64,000 nucleotides of DNA from Halobacteriovoraceae bacterium (GCA_002713145.1 PAVS01000016.1:83937-147936), one strand, 5' to 3'; positions 26,956 through 36,722 are shown, counted from the first letter of the stretch. Translations and numbers: made by a program. The notes: a model not told the origin generated them from the letters alone.

Positions 26956-29204
26956 TCCCCTATTTTGATTCCCCAATCTTGATAGATTTTAGAGCGCTCT
27001 AAAAATTCATTAAAAATACAACTTCTTTCTTTAAATGACTTATTTAAAAATTCTTCAGTTATAACTGGTGTCGACGGCCCGCCTTCTTGAATACTTTGCA
27101 ATTGCATACCATAACAATAGTTTTTGTACACTTGCTCAGGCCATGTGGGTAGAGAAGCTAGCAACAAGCACATATGGGCTCTGTCTGTGTGATAAGTTTC
27201 TTGGATATAAGCGTCGGGGCTATTAACGAGATGATTATTATTCTTAAAAAGTTGATTAATATGGTAATCAAAATACTTTCCGAAATTAATCATATTATTC
27301 ATGGCAATGGGCTTGGCCTTTTGGAGGTCAAACATAATTTGAGCATAATTATCAGTCCCACTAACCACTTTCAGTGCATCTAAATAAGAATTAGCGGCCA
27401 GCAGAGTTGTGATATGTCTTTGATCTTGAACTTCTGCATTTTGGATGTATTGATCAATGGCCACTCTGATAATTGTCTCTAGTCTGTTTTGAAAAACAAT
27501 CACGCCGGTCTCAAGCTGTGCTTCATTAAAAATAATTTCTATCGCCTTCAGTTTTAGGTCACATTCACTGTTTTTATGAGAGAAAAACTTACTTACTGAT
27601 TCAAAAGAAAAACCTTCTTCTAAACGATTTTCATCATCACAATTAACCTGAGAGCTATTTTCACCTTTAACAGCATTATAAATATTGACCAATTTATTGA
27701 TGGTGGAAGTATAGAGTTCATCAAAATTAGCATCCACATTCTCAGGTTTGTTATCTTGTATGAATTTTATAATATTTAAGACAGCCTTTTCGGGGGATTT
27801 TTTCCACACATTACTGGTGCGCTCAAAGAAAGTACTGAGTATCTGGAGGGGATCTGGTTGGGAGACAATGCTGTATTCCTGGGTAACCCTGGCTTGGGCA
27901 TCAGTCATCCATTTTTCATATCTTTGTACAAGGGTTTGAAATTTAAAAGTACGCCCTGGAGCATGTTGTCTGGGATCAAAAGTATCCCAGGGGATAGGCT
28001 CGCCAGTGCTGGTAGATGGAATCAAATCAAAGCCTAGAAGATAATAAGGAATAAAGTTGAGTTGTACAATATCCGAGAGAATACTACTTCCACCTTGCAA
28101 TGGGCCTGTGGTGAGAATTTTATTGATCACTGATCTAAGCACTCCAAACTTGGTATCCACATCTGTGGCCGAGTCATAAAGAGGTCTGCTCTCTGAGAAA
28201 AAACCCTGCCCTAAAAAGACTGCACTTTCTACCGTGGCCCTTCTATATATAATACTACTTCTTCGTCCAGCATCTGCTGAATTGGCTGCAGGTGCCCCCG
28301 CTTTTACTTTTTCTAGCCAATTAAGCAAAACGGGAACATCAATATCATAGAGATCAGAAATGACATTAAGTTCAGACTTGATATTAATTTCAGATCTATT
28401 TTTACTTGCTTCAAATTTTAAAAACTCTTCGGCTTCTGTAATATCACACCAGCGTTTGGTCAATGACTCCATGGCACATTTAAGTCCTTCGAGCACAGTT
28501 GAGCCATTAGCAATATTTCTTATATTAAAATTATGTCCCCGTGATCTAAAGTACTCAACGGTGTTTCCAATAAAGTCTGTGATCGTGGCTAGTCCTAGAC
28601 CTAGAGCTGGATTCACCATGGCCGAACTGGCTGCAACCGAAGTTGAAAGGGATGTGACTGAACTGAGTAGACCTGGGTGTTTATCTAAGCAAAGTTGATT
28701 ATTAGAAATAGCTTTAAATGCTGTGGCAGTTGAGTTGATAATAGTTGAATATAAATATCTTAACTCTCCCCCATTATAATGAGTGTACTGATTATTCAGG
28801 GCAAGTTGACTAGCTTTTTGGATCTGAATTTCTCTCAGCGTTCCTTCAAGTTGAATATTTGTGTCTGTATTTTCACTGACTGATAATTGAGAAAGGATTT
28901 CTATTTCTTGAGCTTCAAGAGCAGCAATTTCTTTTTGGTAGGTGTAATCATAAGACAGAGCAGTGAGTTTATTCTCTAAATTCCCTAGTTGTGAAACGGC
29001 CCCCGCAACTGATTTACAATCTTCATCATCTCTAATTGAGGCAATGACATCCATCAAGTTTCTAGCATCATTCAGGGCGAGTTGAGTCCAGTTTCTTTGG
29101 GATTCACAGGTCGCACTAAAATAATTGAGGAGGTTTTGACCAGGATTAGCTTCCGCAAAAACGAAGTTGCTTACACCCAGAAGAAAAATGGCAAATATTT
29201 TCAT
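26952..29204 (-). CDS. Large secreted hypothetical protein
   Basis: A 750-residue protein, no recognisable family. The start is set at 29204 (MKIFAIFLLGVSNFVFAEA) because AGGTG lies five bases upstream; an earlier Met adds nine residues without such a site. Signal peptide about residues 1-17 with cleavage near VFA-EA. The mature part is largely helical with many Asn, Gln and Ser and cysteines at intervals that may form disulfides. No transmembrane segment beyond the signal. Position downstream of a secreted gene and asnS suggests independent expression. Periplasmic or secreted location is inferred. Confidence 0.55.
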   Translation of the reverse strand: MKIFAIFLLGVSNFVFAEANPGQNLLNYFSATCESQRNWTQLALNDARNLMDVIASIRDDEDCKSVAGAVSQLGNLENKLTALSYDYTYQKEIAALEAQEIEILSQLSVSENTDTNIQLEGTLREIQIQKASQLALNNQYTHYNGGELRYLYSTIINSTATAFKAISNNQLCLDKHPGLLSSVTSLSTSVAASSAMVNPALGLGLATITDFIGNTVEYFRSRGHNFNIRNIANGSTVLEGLKCAMESLTKRWCDITEAEEFLKFEASKNRSEINIKSELNVISDLYDIDVPVLLNWLEKVKAGAPAANSADAGRRSSIIYRRATVESAVFLGQGFFSESRPLYDSATDVDTKFGVLRSVINKILTTGPLQGGSSILSDIVQLNFIPYYLLGFDLIPSTSTGEPIPWDTFDPRQHAPGRTFKFQTLVQRYEKWMTDAQARVTQEYSIVSQPDPLQILSTFFERTSNVWKKSPEKAVLNIIKFIQDNKPENVDANFDELYTSTINKLVNIYNAVKGENSSQVNCDDENRLEEGFSFESVSKFFSHKNSECDLKLKAIEIIFNEAQLETGVIVFQNRLETIIRVAIDQYIQNAEVQDQRHITTLLAANSYLDALKVVSGTDNYAQIMFDLQKAKPIAMNNMINFGKYFDYHINQLFKNNNHLVNSPDAYIQETYHTDRAHMCLLLASLPTWPEQVYKNYCYGMQLQSIQEGGPSTPVITEEFLNKSFKERSCIFNEFLERSKIYQDWGIKIGD

Positions 29205-29312
29205 GCTTACACCTAAAATTATTGATTTCATTAGGAAATACTTCTTAGGAGATTCAAAGACAATAAATGTGATAAAGTTTACACACTTATCAATTATTCT
29301 AAGTCATGAATA

Positions 29313-30137
29313 TTATTTGATAACTTTGAGGGCCTTAAGCTCATCGAGTTTGTCTTGCTCTACTTTTTCAATATATTTCGTTACATAAAGAAAGTGATAG
29401 TTAGCATACAACTGTAAGAACTTTTGAATGGTTTTAGATTTTTTGACTCTTCTAAAATAGTCTCGAATTTCATAATGACGAAAGTCCGTCATTTCATCTG
29501 CAAAGTAGTTGATCACAAAAACCTTGGCATTCGCTAAACGATTTTTTAATTTTTTTGTATCTACAATGACTGAACTTTTATCTTTTTGGGAAAAAATATT
29601 CACCACTAATTTACCAGAGTCCACAACACTTTTGAGACGTTTTTTTAAATGTTCAGTTTGAATGCTCATACCATGGAGGACATAGAGGTTTTCAATGAGT
29701 TTAGATCGACTTGCTTGAGGGGTGGAAACATTATATTTTTCTGAGAGTGAGTTTCGATGATAACTGAAGAGATCTCTATAGAGGATAGACTGATTCACCA
29801 CTTTGAGCATAAAGGGGTCTTTCATTATTTTATTAATCTCTTTAATTTCAGCGGGAGAAAAGTTTTTCTCTAATTTATTTTTTAAACCTTCCACAAAGTC
29901 TTTTTCGTCAAAATAATACCACATGTTTTTTTGTGAAATCAGCTTTTTGAGGTGATAAGACTTCTGATCCAAATGATCTGCACTTTTCGTCTCTTTTATA
30001 TAACTGAGATGCTTTGCAAATTCACTCACTTTGAGGGTATCAAGCAGCTCTGCGACTGCTTGATCAACAGTAGCCTGGCCCAAAACATTCGTAAAAAGCG
30101 ACGCTAAAAAAAGAGTGAGAAGGAGAAGTCTCTTCAT
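29313..30137 (-). CDS. Secreted hypothetical protein
   Basis: A 274-residue protein with a clear signal peptide (MKRLLLLTLFLASLFTNVLG, cleavage near residue 20). The mature part is helical and charged (for example HLSYIKETKSADHLDQKSYH), has no Cys and no membrane segment. I do not recognise the family. Its ATG overlaps the asnS stop by one base (TAATG), so it is the last gene of the kinase-asnS run. Confidence 0.6.
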   Translation of the reverse strand: MKRLLLLTLFLASLFTNVLGQATVDQAVAELLDTLKVSEFAKHLSYIKETKSADHLDQKSYHLKKLISQKNMWYYFDEKDFVEGLKNKLEKNFSPAEIKEINKIMKDPFMLKVVNQSILYRDLFSYHRNSLSEKYNVSTPQASRSKLIENLYVLHGMSIQTEHLKKRLKSVVDSGKLVVNIFSQKDKSSVIVDTKKLKNRLANAKVFVINYFADEMTDFRHYEIRDYFRRVKKSKTIQKFLQLYANYHFLYVTKYIEKVEQDKLDELKALKVIK

Positions 30138-31528
30138 TAAAAACTTATGCTTTTGGGAGTCCTAGCAAAAGGTATAACATCCCTAATATTATTAACACCA
30201 GTAATATACATGACGGCCCGCTCGAATCCGAGCCCAAAACCAGAATGGGGAACGGTTCCAAAACGACGAAGGTCTAAATACCAATCATATATATCTTTTT
30301 CTAGCCCTAGCTCATCCATACGTTGTGAGAGCTTATCAAGTTCCTCTTCACGCTGAGAGCCTCCGATAATTTCCCCTACCCCAGGCACAAGGATATCCAT
30401 CGCTCTGACGGTTTTACCATCGTCATTTTGTTTCATATAAAAGGCTTTAATTTCTCTTGGGTAATCTGTGACAATAACAGGTCCATTGAAATGTTGATCT
30501 GTGAGAAAACGCTCATGTTCAGTTTGTAAATCACTTCCCCACTCAACAGCATACTCAAATGACTGTCCGCTTTTTTGAAGGATATCCACAGCTTCGGTAT
30601 AAGTGATTTTGGTGAATTCAGAGTGGGCGACTTTTTCAAGGCGCTCAATGAGTCCCTTTTCAACAAAGCTATTAAAGAGCTTCATCTCATCTGGGCATTT
30701 TTCTAAGGCATGCTTAATCATATACTGAATATACTCACTGCCTAATTCTGCGATTTCATCAAGATCTGCAAAAGCCACTTCAGGCTCAATCATCCAAAAC
30801 TCTGACAAATGTCTGGTGGTATTTGAGTTTTCAGAGCGAAAAGTAGGGCCGAAGGTATAAACACTTCCCATCCCACAGGCAAAGGCTTCAGCTTCAAGCT
30901 GTCCTGTTACACATAGAAATGATTCCCGGCCAAAATAATCTTTTTCCCAAATCACTTTTCCCTTTTTATCTTTCGGTGGATTTTCCGCGTCGAGTGTGGA
31001 CACTCGAAATAACTCTCCCGCACCTTCAGCATCCATCGCCGTGAGAATTGGAGTGTGAATATAATAGAAATTTTTCTCAGAAAAAAACTGATGAGTGGCC
31101 TGGGCCAGTTCATGTCTCACTCTAAAGACAGCGCTAAAAAGATTCGTTCGTGGTCTTAAATGAGCAATCTCTCGCAAAAATTCTCTCGAAGTTCCTTTTT
31201 TCTGTAGAGGATACTCTTGAGGGGTTTTCCCGATAATTTCAACTCGAGAAGCTTTGACTTCAATAGCTTGATTCCCTTGCGACTCAACCAGCTCTCCTTC
31301 AATACTCAGAGCACTTCCGATGAGACATTTTGTAAATTCATCATAACCATTTAAATCGTCATTCGCGATGATTTGAATATCTTTTTGAGAACTTCCGTCA
31401 TTAAGAATAATAAAAGAGAAAGATTTGTTTTTACGTAGGGATTTGATCCAACCTTTAATGAGAACTTTTTCTCCTAATGGTTTTTCATCATAGAGCTTTC
31501 TGATTAAATTTCTTTTCACTTTACTCAT
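30137..31528 (-). CDS. asnS: Asparaginyl-tRNA synthetase
   Basis: Charges tRNA-Asn. 463 residues from the start used here. N-terminal OB fold (VLIKGWIKSLRKNKSFSFI and SQKDIQIIANDD) binds the anticodon; class II core has motif 2 FGPTFRSENSNTTRHLSEFW and motif 3 GFGLGFERAVMYITG. ATG 31528 (MSKVKRN) fits the family start and overlaps the stop of the upstream kinase gene; an in-frame ATG at 31552 would add eight residues and has GGAG about eleven bases upstream, so the exact start is open. Confidence 0.95.
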   Translation of the reverse strand: MSKVKRNLIRKLYDEKPLGEKVLIKGWIKSLRKNKSFSFIILNDGSSQKDIQIIANDDLNGYDEFTKCLIGSALSIEGELVESQGNQAIEVKASRVEIIGKTPQEYPLQKKGTSREFLREIAHLRPRTNLFSAVFRVRHELAQATHQFFSEKNFYYIHTPILTAMDAEGAGELFRVSTLDAENPPKDKKGKVIWEKDYFGRESFLCVTGQLEAEAFACGMGSVYTFGPTFRSENSNTTRHLSEFWMIEPEVAFADLDEIAELGSEYIQYMIKHALEKCPDEMKLFNSFVEKGLIERLEKVAHSEFTKITYTEAVDILQKSGQSFEYAVEWGSDLQTEHERFLTDQHFNGPVIVTDYPREIKAFYMKQNDDGKTVRAMDILVPGVGEIIGGSQREEELDKLSQRMDELGLEKDIYDWYLDLRRFGTVPHSGFGLGFERAVMYITGVNNIRDVIPFARTPKSISF

Positions 31529-32528
31529 CCCCTTTATATTTACGTAATACATCTTTGGTTTGACTCCAACTTAATCTGGGACCAAATTGAGTGACGACTT
31601 TTGAACTCGCTAAAGAAGCCAGTGCACCCGCAGCAGCATAGCTATGGCCATTGGTGATTCCATACAAAAATGCCCCTGCATACATATCCCCAGCTCCATT
31701 GGAATCCACAGCATCCACCACATGAGGCTCTATATCGACAAACATGGTTCCGTCCCAAATAAGAGCGCCATTTTTCCCTTGAGTGATTACAAAAGTATGG
31801 GCATATTTTTTCATGGCTTCTCTAGCTTCGGCGATATCCTTTGTATCTGTAAAATGCATAGCTTCTGCTTCATTACAAAAGATAAGATCTAATCCATCGC
31901 CAATGATCTCTAACATATTCTCTTTAAAAAACTGCACCATATTAGGGTCACTCATCGTCAGTGAAGTTTTTACTCCAAAATCCTTGGCAAGTTTAATCGC
32001 CTTCACAGCAGCTTGTTGTCCCGTAGGCGAAGCCACTAAATATCCTTCTACATACAACCACTTTGATTGCTTGAGGGCTTCTTCATCAATTTCATTTTCA
32101 TCTAAAGTGGCGGTAATACCTAGGAAGGTATTCATTGTTCTTTCTGCATCATCACTAACCATAACCATGCACTTACCAGTGATGCCATCAGGTAAAAAAT
32201 CCTTAGAGTGCTTCGTCTCGACTCCATTTTCTTGCATGTCATTTAAATAAAAAAGACCGGTTTCGTCGTTCGCAATCTTATAGGCATAAAAAGATTTCCC
32301 TCCAAATTGAGATACGGCTATCACTGTATTGGCAGCACTTCCACCACACTGTCTTTTTATTTCTTGGTTTTGAGCCGAACTTAAAACCGAGAGGAGATAG
32401 TTTTGGCGCTCTTCTTCTACAAGAGTCATCAGGCCTTTTTCGATTTGATGCTCATTCAAAAAGTCATCATTGATTTTAAACTCCATATCAACTAGAGCAT
32501 TTCCAATACCAAAAACGTCGTATTTCAT
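31521..32528 (-). CDS. PfkB-family carbohydrate/nucleoside kinase
   Basis: A 335-residue kinase of the PfkB (ribokinase) family. N-terminal FGIGNALVDMEF matches the adenosine-kinase-like subgroup; C-terminal DSNGAGDMYAGAFLYG is the catalytic motif, with the Asp base in GAGD. The middle region QCGGSAANTVIAVSQFGG is the substrate-binding signature. Substrate (adenosine, ribose or a sugar) cannot be settled. The 3' end overlaps the asnS start by 8 bp if asnS starts at 31528, so it is co-transcribed with asnS. Confidence 0.85.
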   Translation of the reverse strand: MKYDVFGIGNALVDMEFKINDDFLNEHQIEKGLMTLVEEERQNYLLSVLSSAQNQEIKRQCGGSAANTVIAVSQFGGKSFYAYKIANDETGLFYLNDMQENGVETKHSKDFLPDGITGKCMVMVSDDAERTMNTFLGITATLDENEIDEEALKQSKWLYVEGYLVASPTGQQAAVKAIKLAKDFGVKTSLTMSDPNMVQFFKENMLEIIGDGLDLIFCNEAEAMHFTDTKDIAEAREAMKKYAHTFVITQGKNGALIWDGTMFVDIEPHVVDAVDSNGAGDMYAGAFLYGITNGHSYAAAGALASLASSKVVTQFGPRLSWSQTKDVLRKYKGDE

Positions 32529-32551
32529 TATATCATTCCTTTTTAAACAAT

Positions 32552-33256
32552 TTATACATTGATATACACATCATAGCGAGTACTTTTGCCTCGTATCTCA
32601 TGAGAAACATTAGGTAAAATAGCTTTTGATTTGATAGGACGTTTCACCACAAAACGATGGCGAGCAAGGACCATTAATTTTTCTGCCTGATCAACACTAT
32701 CTTTATCCTCTCCAATAACATCCCTTAACACTTTCATCGCCTTTTTAGGAGCGGATTTCGTATTTTTATCTTCATACATGGGGTCAAAATAAATCACATC
32801 ATAAGGAGTCTGTTCATTCATCGACTCACTTTGAAAATGAAAATGATACTGTGACCTCTGCAATGCATTACTGATCATAAGACTGGGTATCACCTCCCGC
32901 TCATAAATAGTGAGGTCAGTTATTCCTAACGAAATAAACATTATTGAGTCACTTAAAAATCCACCGGTTGCATCACATAAATTTGTGACGGGAGATTCTT
33001 TTTTATGGCCTATGGCCCGGGCCAATAATTCATTATAGGGAGAATTTTTATAAAAAAATTGCAGATGCCTCTTCACTTCCTGATCAATATCAATTGAGAA
33101 AGGTGAATAGTCAGAATACTTTAGAGACAAGGTCTCTTTTTCTAGGATCAGTCGAACATCTTGGTAGTTGGAATGGTCCCATATTTTTTGCAAACTGGGA
33201 TAAATTTCAAAAGCCTGTTGTGGTGTGAGAATATGACCGTCTTTAACTAATTGCAT
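32552..33256 (-). CDS. rsmJ: 16S rRNA (guanine-N2)-methyltransferase, RsmJ-like
   Basis: SAM-dependent methyltransferase that in E. coli modifies G1516 of 16S rRNA. Signatures: LARAIGHKKESPVTNLCDATGG for SAM binding, LTIYEREVIPS, DVIYFDPMYEDKNTKSAPKK for the catalytic loop, and FVVKRPIKSKAILP...SRYDVYI at the end. The start at 33256 (MQLVKDGH) gives 234 residues. An in-frame TTG at 33325 would extend it by 23 residues into the gcvP start, which is unlikely. Divergent from gcvP. Confidence 0.82.
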   Translation of the reverse strand: MQLVKDGHILTPQQAFEIYPSLQKIWDHSNYQDVRLILEKETLSLKYSDYSPFSIDIDQEVKRHLQFFYKNSPYNELLARAIGHKKESPVTNLCDATGGFLSDSIMFISLGITDLTIYEREVIPSLMISNALQRSQYHFHFQSESMNEQTPYDVIYFDPMYEDKNTKSAPKKAMKVLRDVIGEDKDSVDQAEKLMVLARHRFVVKRPIKSKAILPNVSHEIRGKSTRYDVYINV

Positions 33257-33324
33257 AATTGATTTTTGGTTGAGCCTTTTTAAGTAAAATATGTTAAAAA
33301 AAAGCATACAAAAGGACAATGACA

Positions 33325-36291
33325 ATGACGAGTAAACGTGAAAAATTCCCTCATTATATCGGCGTAACCAAAGATGAAGAAAAGCAAATGCTCTCCCATC
33401 TGGGACTTGAGTCCTTAGAAGATCTATTTTCCCATATCCCCAAAGCGGTGCAACTCGATGAAATGAATATGGAAAATGGGCTTGCTGAGCCAGAGCTTAA
33501 AGAGCGAATTAAAGCTATTAGCCAAAAAAATAAAATCAAAACCAGTTTTTGTGGTGATTCATTACAAGACTTCAAAGTCAGAGAAACCGCTGGGCGCGTA
33601 TCCGCCATCCGGGGCTTAACCACTGCTTATACCCCTTATCAACCGGAAAGAAGCCAAGGGACATTACAAACCCTTTGGATCTATCAATCCTTAATTGGGA
33701 AATTAACGGGCTTTGAAGCTGTGAACGCCTCCCTTTACGAGCGCTCTACTTGCTTATATGAAGCGATGGCCTGTTCCGCTCGTATTAAGCGTAAGAACAC
33801 CTTACTCGTAGCAGATAATATTTTACCAACTGATAAAGAGGTCATTGCGACCATGGCCCGTCATACCGATATGAAGATCGTCTATTCGCCTATCACAAAT
33901 GAAGGCTTAATAGACATCGAGCAAACCTCCAAAATTTTTAGTGAGAACAAAGATATTGCTGGCTTTGCTTTTAATCAAATTAATTCATTTGGTTATCTTG
34001 AAGATGTGGATGTCCTAACAGACCTTGCTCATTCTCAAGATGCACTGTGTATTGGAATTATTGAGCTGGCGACCATGAGTAATAATGGTTTAAAAGAACC
34101 TGCCAGTTGGGGAGCATCAAAAAAAGGCGCTGATATATTCGTAGCCGAAGCTCAGCACCTCACCATCGCTCCGACTTTTGGAGGACCAGGTCTTGGAGTT
34201 TTTGGTATTAGATACAATCAAGAAAATAAAAATAATATCAGACAGACCGCGGGAAGATTTATTGGCCTTGCCACTGATCTCAAAGGCAGAAAATGTAAAT
34301 CCATTGTTCTTTCTACCCGAGAGCAACATATTAGAAGAGATAAAGCACATTCAAATATCTGCTCGAACCAATCTTTTTTGGCTTCTCTTTGCGGGGCAAC
34401 TCTCCTTGAACGAGGAAGCTCTGGAATGGACCAATCGTTTAAAAGCGCTTACGAAAACACACTGAAGTTGGTGCAAGAACTTACAACACTTGAAGGTGTT
34501 GATTTACTTACCACCAAAGCTATTTTTAATGAATTCACTTTAAAACTAAATATGAAAGTTTCTAAACTCATTGAACTTGGGCTTGAAGATAATCTTCATA
34601 TTGGTGTGGATATCACTGGTCGTTGTCAGCTTAAAGGAAATTTATTAAAAGTGAGTCTTTCTGATAAGCACACATCCCACGATGTGCAAGAGATGATTAA
34701 TTTCTTTAAAAGGCATTTTAAGCAAGGAAGTATTTCCAACTCCATCAACTCTATTCATACAGAACAAAAAAGAGTTCATAAGTATGAACTCAAGAGTTTT
34801 GGTGTGGGAGAAATAGAAGACTACTATCGCAAACTAGGAGAACAAAATCTATCTCCTGATGATAGCATCTACCCTCTTGGGAGTTGTACGATGAAGTACA
34901 ACCCTGAGTTAAATGAGTGGGCCGCAGCTTTGGAAGGTTTTATTCAAACTCATCCTCAAGCCCCTCTTGCGGATAACCAAGGTAACCTGCAAATACTTTT
35001 TGAAATTCAAGAACTCTTTAAAGATATCACTGGTCTTCCTGGGGTCACCACTCAACCTGTAGCCGGTGCCCAAGGTGAATTGGTGGGGCTTAAAATGTTT
35101 CAGGCTTATTTTGAGAAAAAAGGTGAAGATGAGCAAAGAAACATTATTCTTATACCAAGATCTGCTCATGGCACTAATCCAGCAACGGCCACTATGGCCG
35201 GGTATAAAACCGGGAAAAAAGACGGTGTCCCTTACGGCATTATCACTATTGATGCTGATGAGAAAGGTGAAATCAATTTTGACCAATTCTCTAAAATCGT
35301 CAAAGAGCATGGAAAAAACATTGCTGGTATGATGGTGACAAATCCTAATACAGCAGGGATTTTTGAAGCAAGGTTTAAAGAAATGAGTGATATGATCCAT
35401 GAAGCCGGAGGACTGGTTTATATGGATGGGGCCAATATGAATGCTATTGCGGGTTGGATTGATCTTGGAAAACTTGGGGTCGATGCCGTTCATAATAATC
35501 TGCATAAGACTTGGTCAATCCCTCATGGGGGTGGTGGACCAGGAGATGCCATTGTTGCTGTAAGTGAGAAACTTATCGATTTCCTCCCAGGGCATCTTGT
35601 AGAAAAAGAAGCTGAGAACTACAAGCTTGTTAAGCCTAAGCATAGTATCGGTTCGTTTCACCGCCACTTTGGAAACTTTGGTCACAAAGTTCGTGCTTAC
35701 ACATATTTAAAAACTCTTGGGAAGGATGGAATAAAAAGAATGGCCGCTATTGCCACCTTAAGTGCCCGCTACCTCTACCATGAACTTAAAGATGTTTATC
35801 CTGTATTACCTAAAGGCTCAGAAGATAATCCTCGCATGCATGAGTTTATTCTTACCTTGAGTGATGATACGTTTAAAAGAATTGCTGAAGCTGGTACTCC
35901 TAGGGCCCAAGCTATCGCCCGAGTGGGAAAACTCTTCTTAGACTTTGGCTTTCACGCTCCTACTGTCGCCTTCCCAGAACAATACGGTCTGATGTTAGAG
36001 CCTACAGAGTCTTATACTAAATCAGAATTAGATGAATTCTGTAGCGTCGTCAAAACGATTTATAATGTAATCAATGAATATCCTCATGTGCTTCAGACGG
36101 TGCCTCACTTCACACCCATTGATCGTGTGGATGAAGTTGCGGCCAATAAAAATCCAATCTTAAGTGAGGATATAACCGACACTCTTTGTGAGATCATTCC
36201 GGATAGAGTGGCAAGTGAGAAACTCAGAAGTTTATCCAAAGAAAATCTCATTCAAGAAATACTCAAGGCCCACGAAGCCAAGGTATCATAA
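33325..36291 (+). CDS. gcvP: Glycine dehydrogenase (decarboxylating), GcvPA-GcvPB-type fusion
   Basis: P-protein of the glycine cleavage system: PLP-dependent decarboxylation of glycine onto the lipoyl H-protein. 988 residues. The N-terminal half (about 1-460) reads like the separate GcvPA subunit (PHYIGVTKDEEKQMLSHLG at the start), and the second half like GcvPB (SIYPLGSCTMKYNPELNEW), so it looks like a head-to-tail fusion of the two-subunit form. The Schiff-base Lys is Lys728 in LHKTWSIPHGGGGPG. ATG 33325 is preferred over ATG 33319 because AGGA then lies eight bases upstream. gcvT, gcvH and a glycine riboswitch are not present here. Confidence 0.93.
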   Translation: MTSKREKFPHYIGVTKDEEKQMLSHLGLESLEDLFSHIPKAVQLDEMNMENGLAEPELKERIKAISQKNKIKTSFCGDSLQDFKVRETAGRVSAIRGLTTAYTPYQPERSQGTLQTLWIYQSLIGKLTGFEAVNASLYERSTCLYEAMACSARIKRKNTLLVADNILPTDKEVIATMARHTDMKIVYSPITNEGLIDIEQTSKIFSENKDIAGFAFNQINSFGYLEDVDVLTDLAHSQDALCIGIIELATMSNNGLKEPASWGASKKGADIFVAEAQHLTIAPTFGGPGLGVFGIRYNQENKNNIRQTAGRFIGLATDLKGRKCKSIVLSTREQHIRRDKAHSNICSNQSFLASLCGATLLERGSSGMDQSFKSAYENTLKLVQELTTLEGVDLLTTKAIFNEFTLKLNMKVSKLIELGLEDNLHIGVDITGRCQLKGNLLKVSLSDKHTSHDVQEMINFFKRHFKQGSISNSINSIHTEQKRVHKYELKSFGVGEIEDYYRKLGEQNLSPDDSIYPLGSCTMKYNPELNEWAAALEGFIQTHPQAPLADNQGNLQILFEIQELFKDITGLPGVTTQPVAGAQGELVGLKMFQAYFEKKGEDEQRNIILIPRSAHGTNPATATMAGYKTGKKDGVPYGIITIDADEKGEINFDQFSKIVKEHGKNIAGMMVTNPNTAGIFEARFKEMSDMIHEAGGLVYMDGANMNAIAGWIDLGKLGVDAVHNNLHKTWSIPHGGGGPGDAIVAVSEKLIDFLPGHLVEKEAENYKLVKPKHSIGSFHRHFGNFGHKVRAYTYLKTLGKDGIKRMAAIATLSARYLYHELKDVYPVLPKGSEDNPRMHEFILTLSDDTFKRIAEAGTPRAQAIARVGKLFLDFGFHAPTVAFPEQYGLMLEPTESYTKSELDEFCSVVKTIYNVINEYPHVLQTVPHFTPIDRVDEVAANKNPILSEDITDTLCEIIPDRVASEKLRSLSKENLIQEILKAHEAKVS

Positions 36292-36293
36292 AA

Positions 36294-36319
36294 AAAGGGA
36301 AGGCCTCGCCTTCCCTTTT
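36294..36319. terminator. Bidirectional terminator after gcvP and the 42-residue peptide gene
   Basis: Perfect 8-pair stem GGGAAGGC/GCCTTCCC with a three-base loop, flanked by AAAAAA on one side and TTTT on the other, so it can end transcription from both directions. It begins 3 bp after the gcvP stop and lies 22 bp beyond the small gene on the other strand. Confidence 0.9.
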
Positions 36320-36340
36320 ACTTTGCCATTTTAAGATATT

Positions 36341-36469
36341 CTAGTTTTCGTTTTCTAATATCCAATACTTTACTGATTCTCCATTATCAGTTGCATCTGC
36401 AATTAAATCGTGAGCATGTACACTTGATAAAACTAAAAATAGACCACATAAAATAATTAACTTTTGCAT
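36341..36469 (-). CDS. Small secreted peptide, 42 residues
   Basis: Too short for a standard ORF list but well supported. AAGGAGGGG lies five bases upstream of the ATG (on the reverse strand), the reading frame starts MQKLIILCGLFLVLSSVHA, a typical signal peptide, with cleavage likely after SVHA, leaving a mature peptide of about 23 residues, acidic, ending WILENEN. Its 3' end points at the bidirectional terminator. No relatives are known to me. It could be a lipoprotein-like or secreted peptide; Cys8 in the hydrophobic core is not a lipobox. Confidence 0.6.
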   Translation of the reverse strand: MQKLIILCGLFLVLSSVHAHDLIADATDNGESVKYWILENEN

Positions 36470-36563
36470 AGAAACCCCTCCTTAATTTGGGTTAGTTGCT
36501 TTATACATTGCGAGAATGATGCCAATATTTTCATTAATATTTTCGGATACTTAATAGGTTCCA

Positions 36564-36722
36564 ATGGATACTGGTGCCAGAAATGACAAGGTGCGTTATG
36601 ACTCTAAAGCTTTCCACCCGCTCCCTTATAGTGGTGATAAATTTCTCAAAGTTAGCAAGGAAGCACGGTTAGTGCTAAGAAATCTGATTTTAGAGACGCG
36701 CGAGTCAAAAATTCTTAATTAG
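36564..36722 (+). CDS. Possible 52-residue ORF (doubtful)
   Basis: An ATG-started frame of 52 codons in the gap between the small secreted gene and the glycerophosphodiesterase gene, ending 8 bp inside the latter's 3' end on the opposite strand. The product is basic and amphipathic (HPLPYSGDKFLKVSKEARL in the middle). No strong ribosome-binding site, only AGG five bases upstream. It may be a chance frame, a remnant, or a real small gene. The rest of the gap from 36470 shows no other gene or RNA that I recognise. Confidence 0.22.
   Translation: MDTGARNDKVRYDSKAFHPLPYSGDKFLKVSKEARLVLRNLILETRESKILN

Noticed and set aside
31783..32250. 155-codon ORF opposite the PfkB kinase
   Set aside because: Shadow ORF; the kinase motifs are intact on the other strand.
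33257..33318. Glycine riboswitch before gcvP
   Set aside because: Fewer than 70 bases separate gcvP from rsmJ; there is no room for the aptamer.
34909..35505. 198-codon ORF opposite gcvP
   Set aside because: Shadow of the conserved gcvP second half.
36470..36714. tRNA or small RNA in the gcvP-GDPD gap
   Set aside because: No cloverleaf, no CCA end and no clear terminator-paired promoter.
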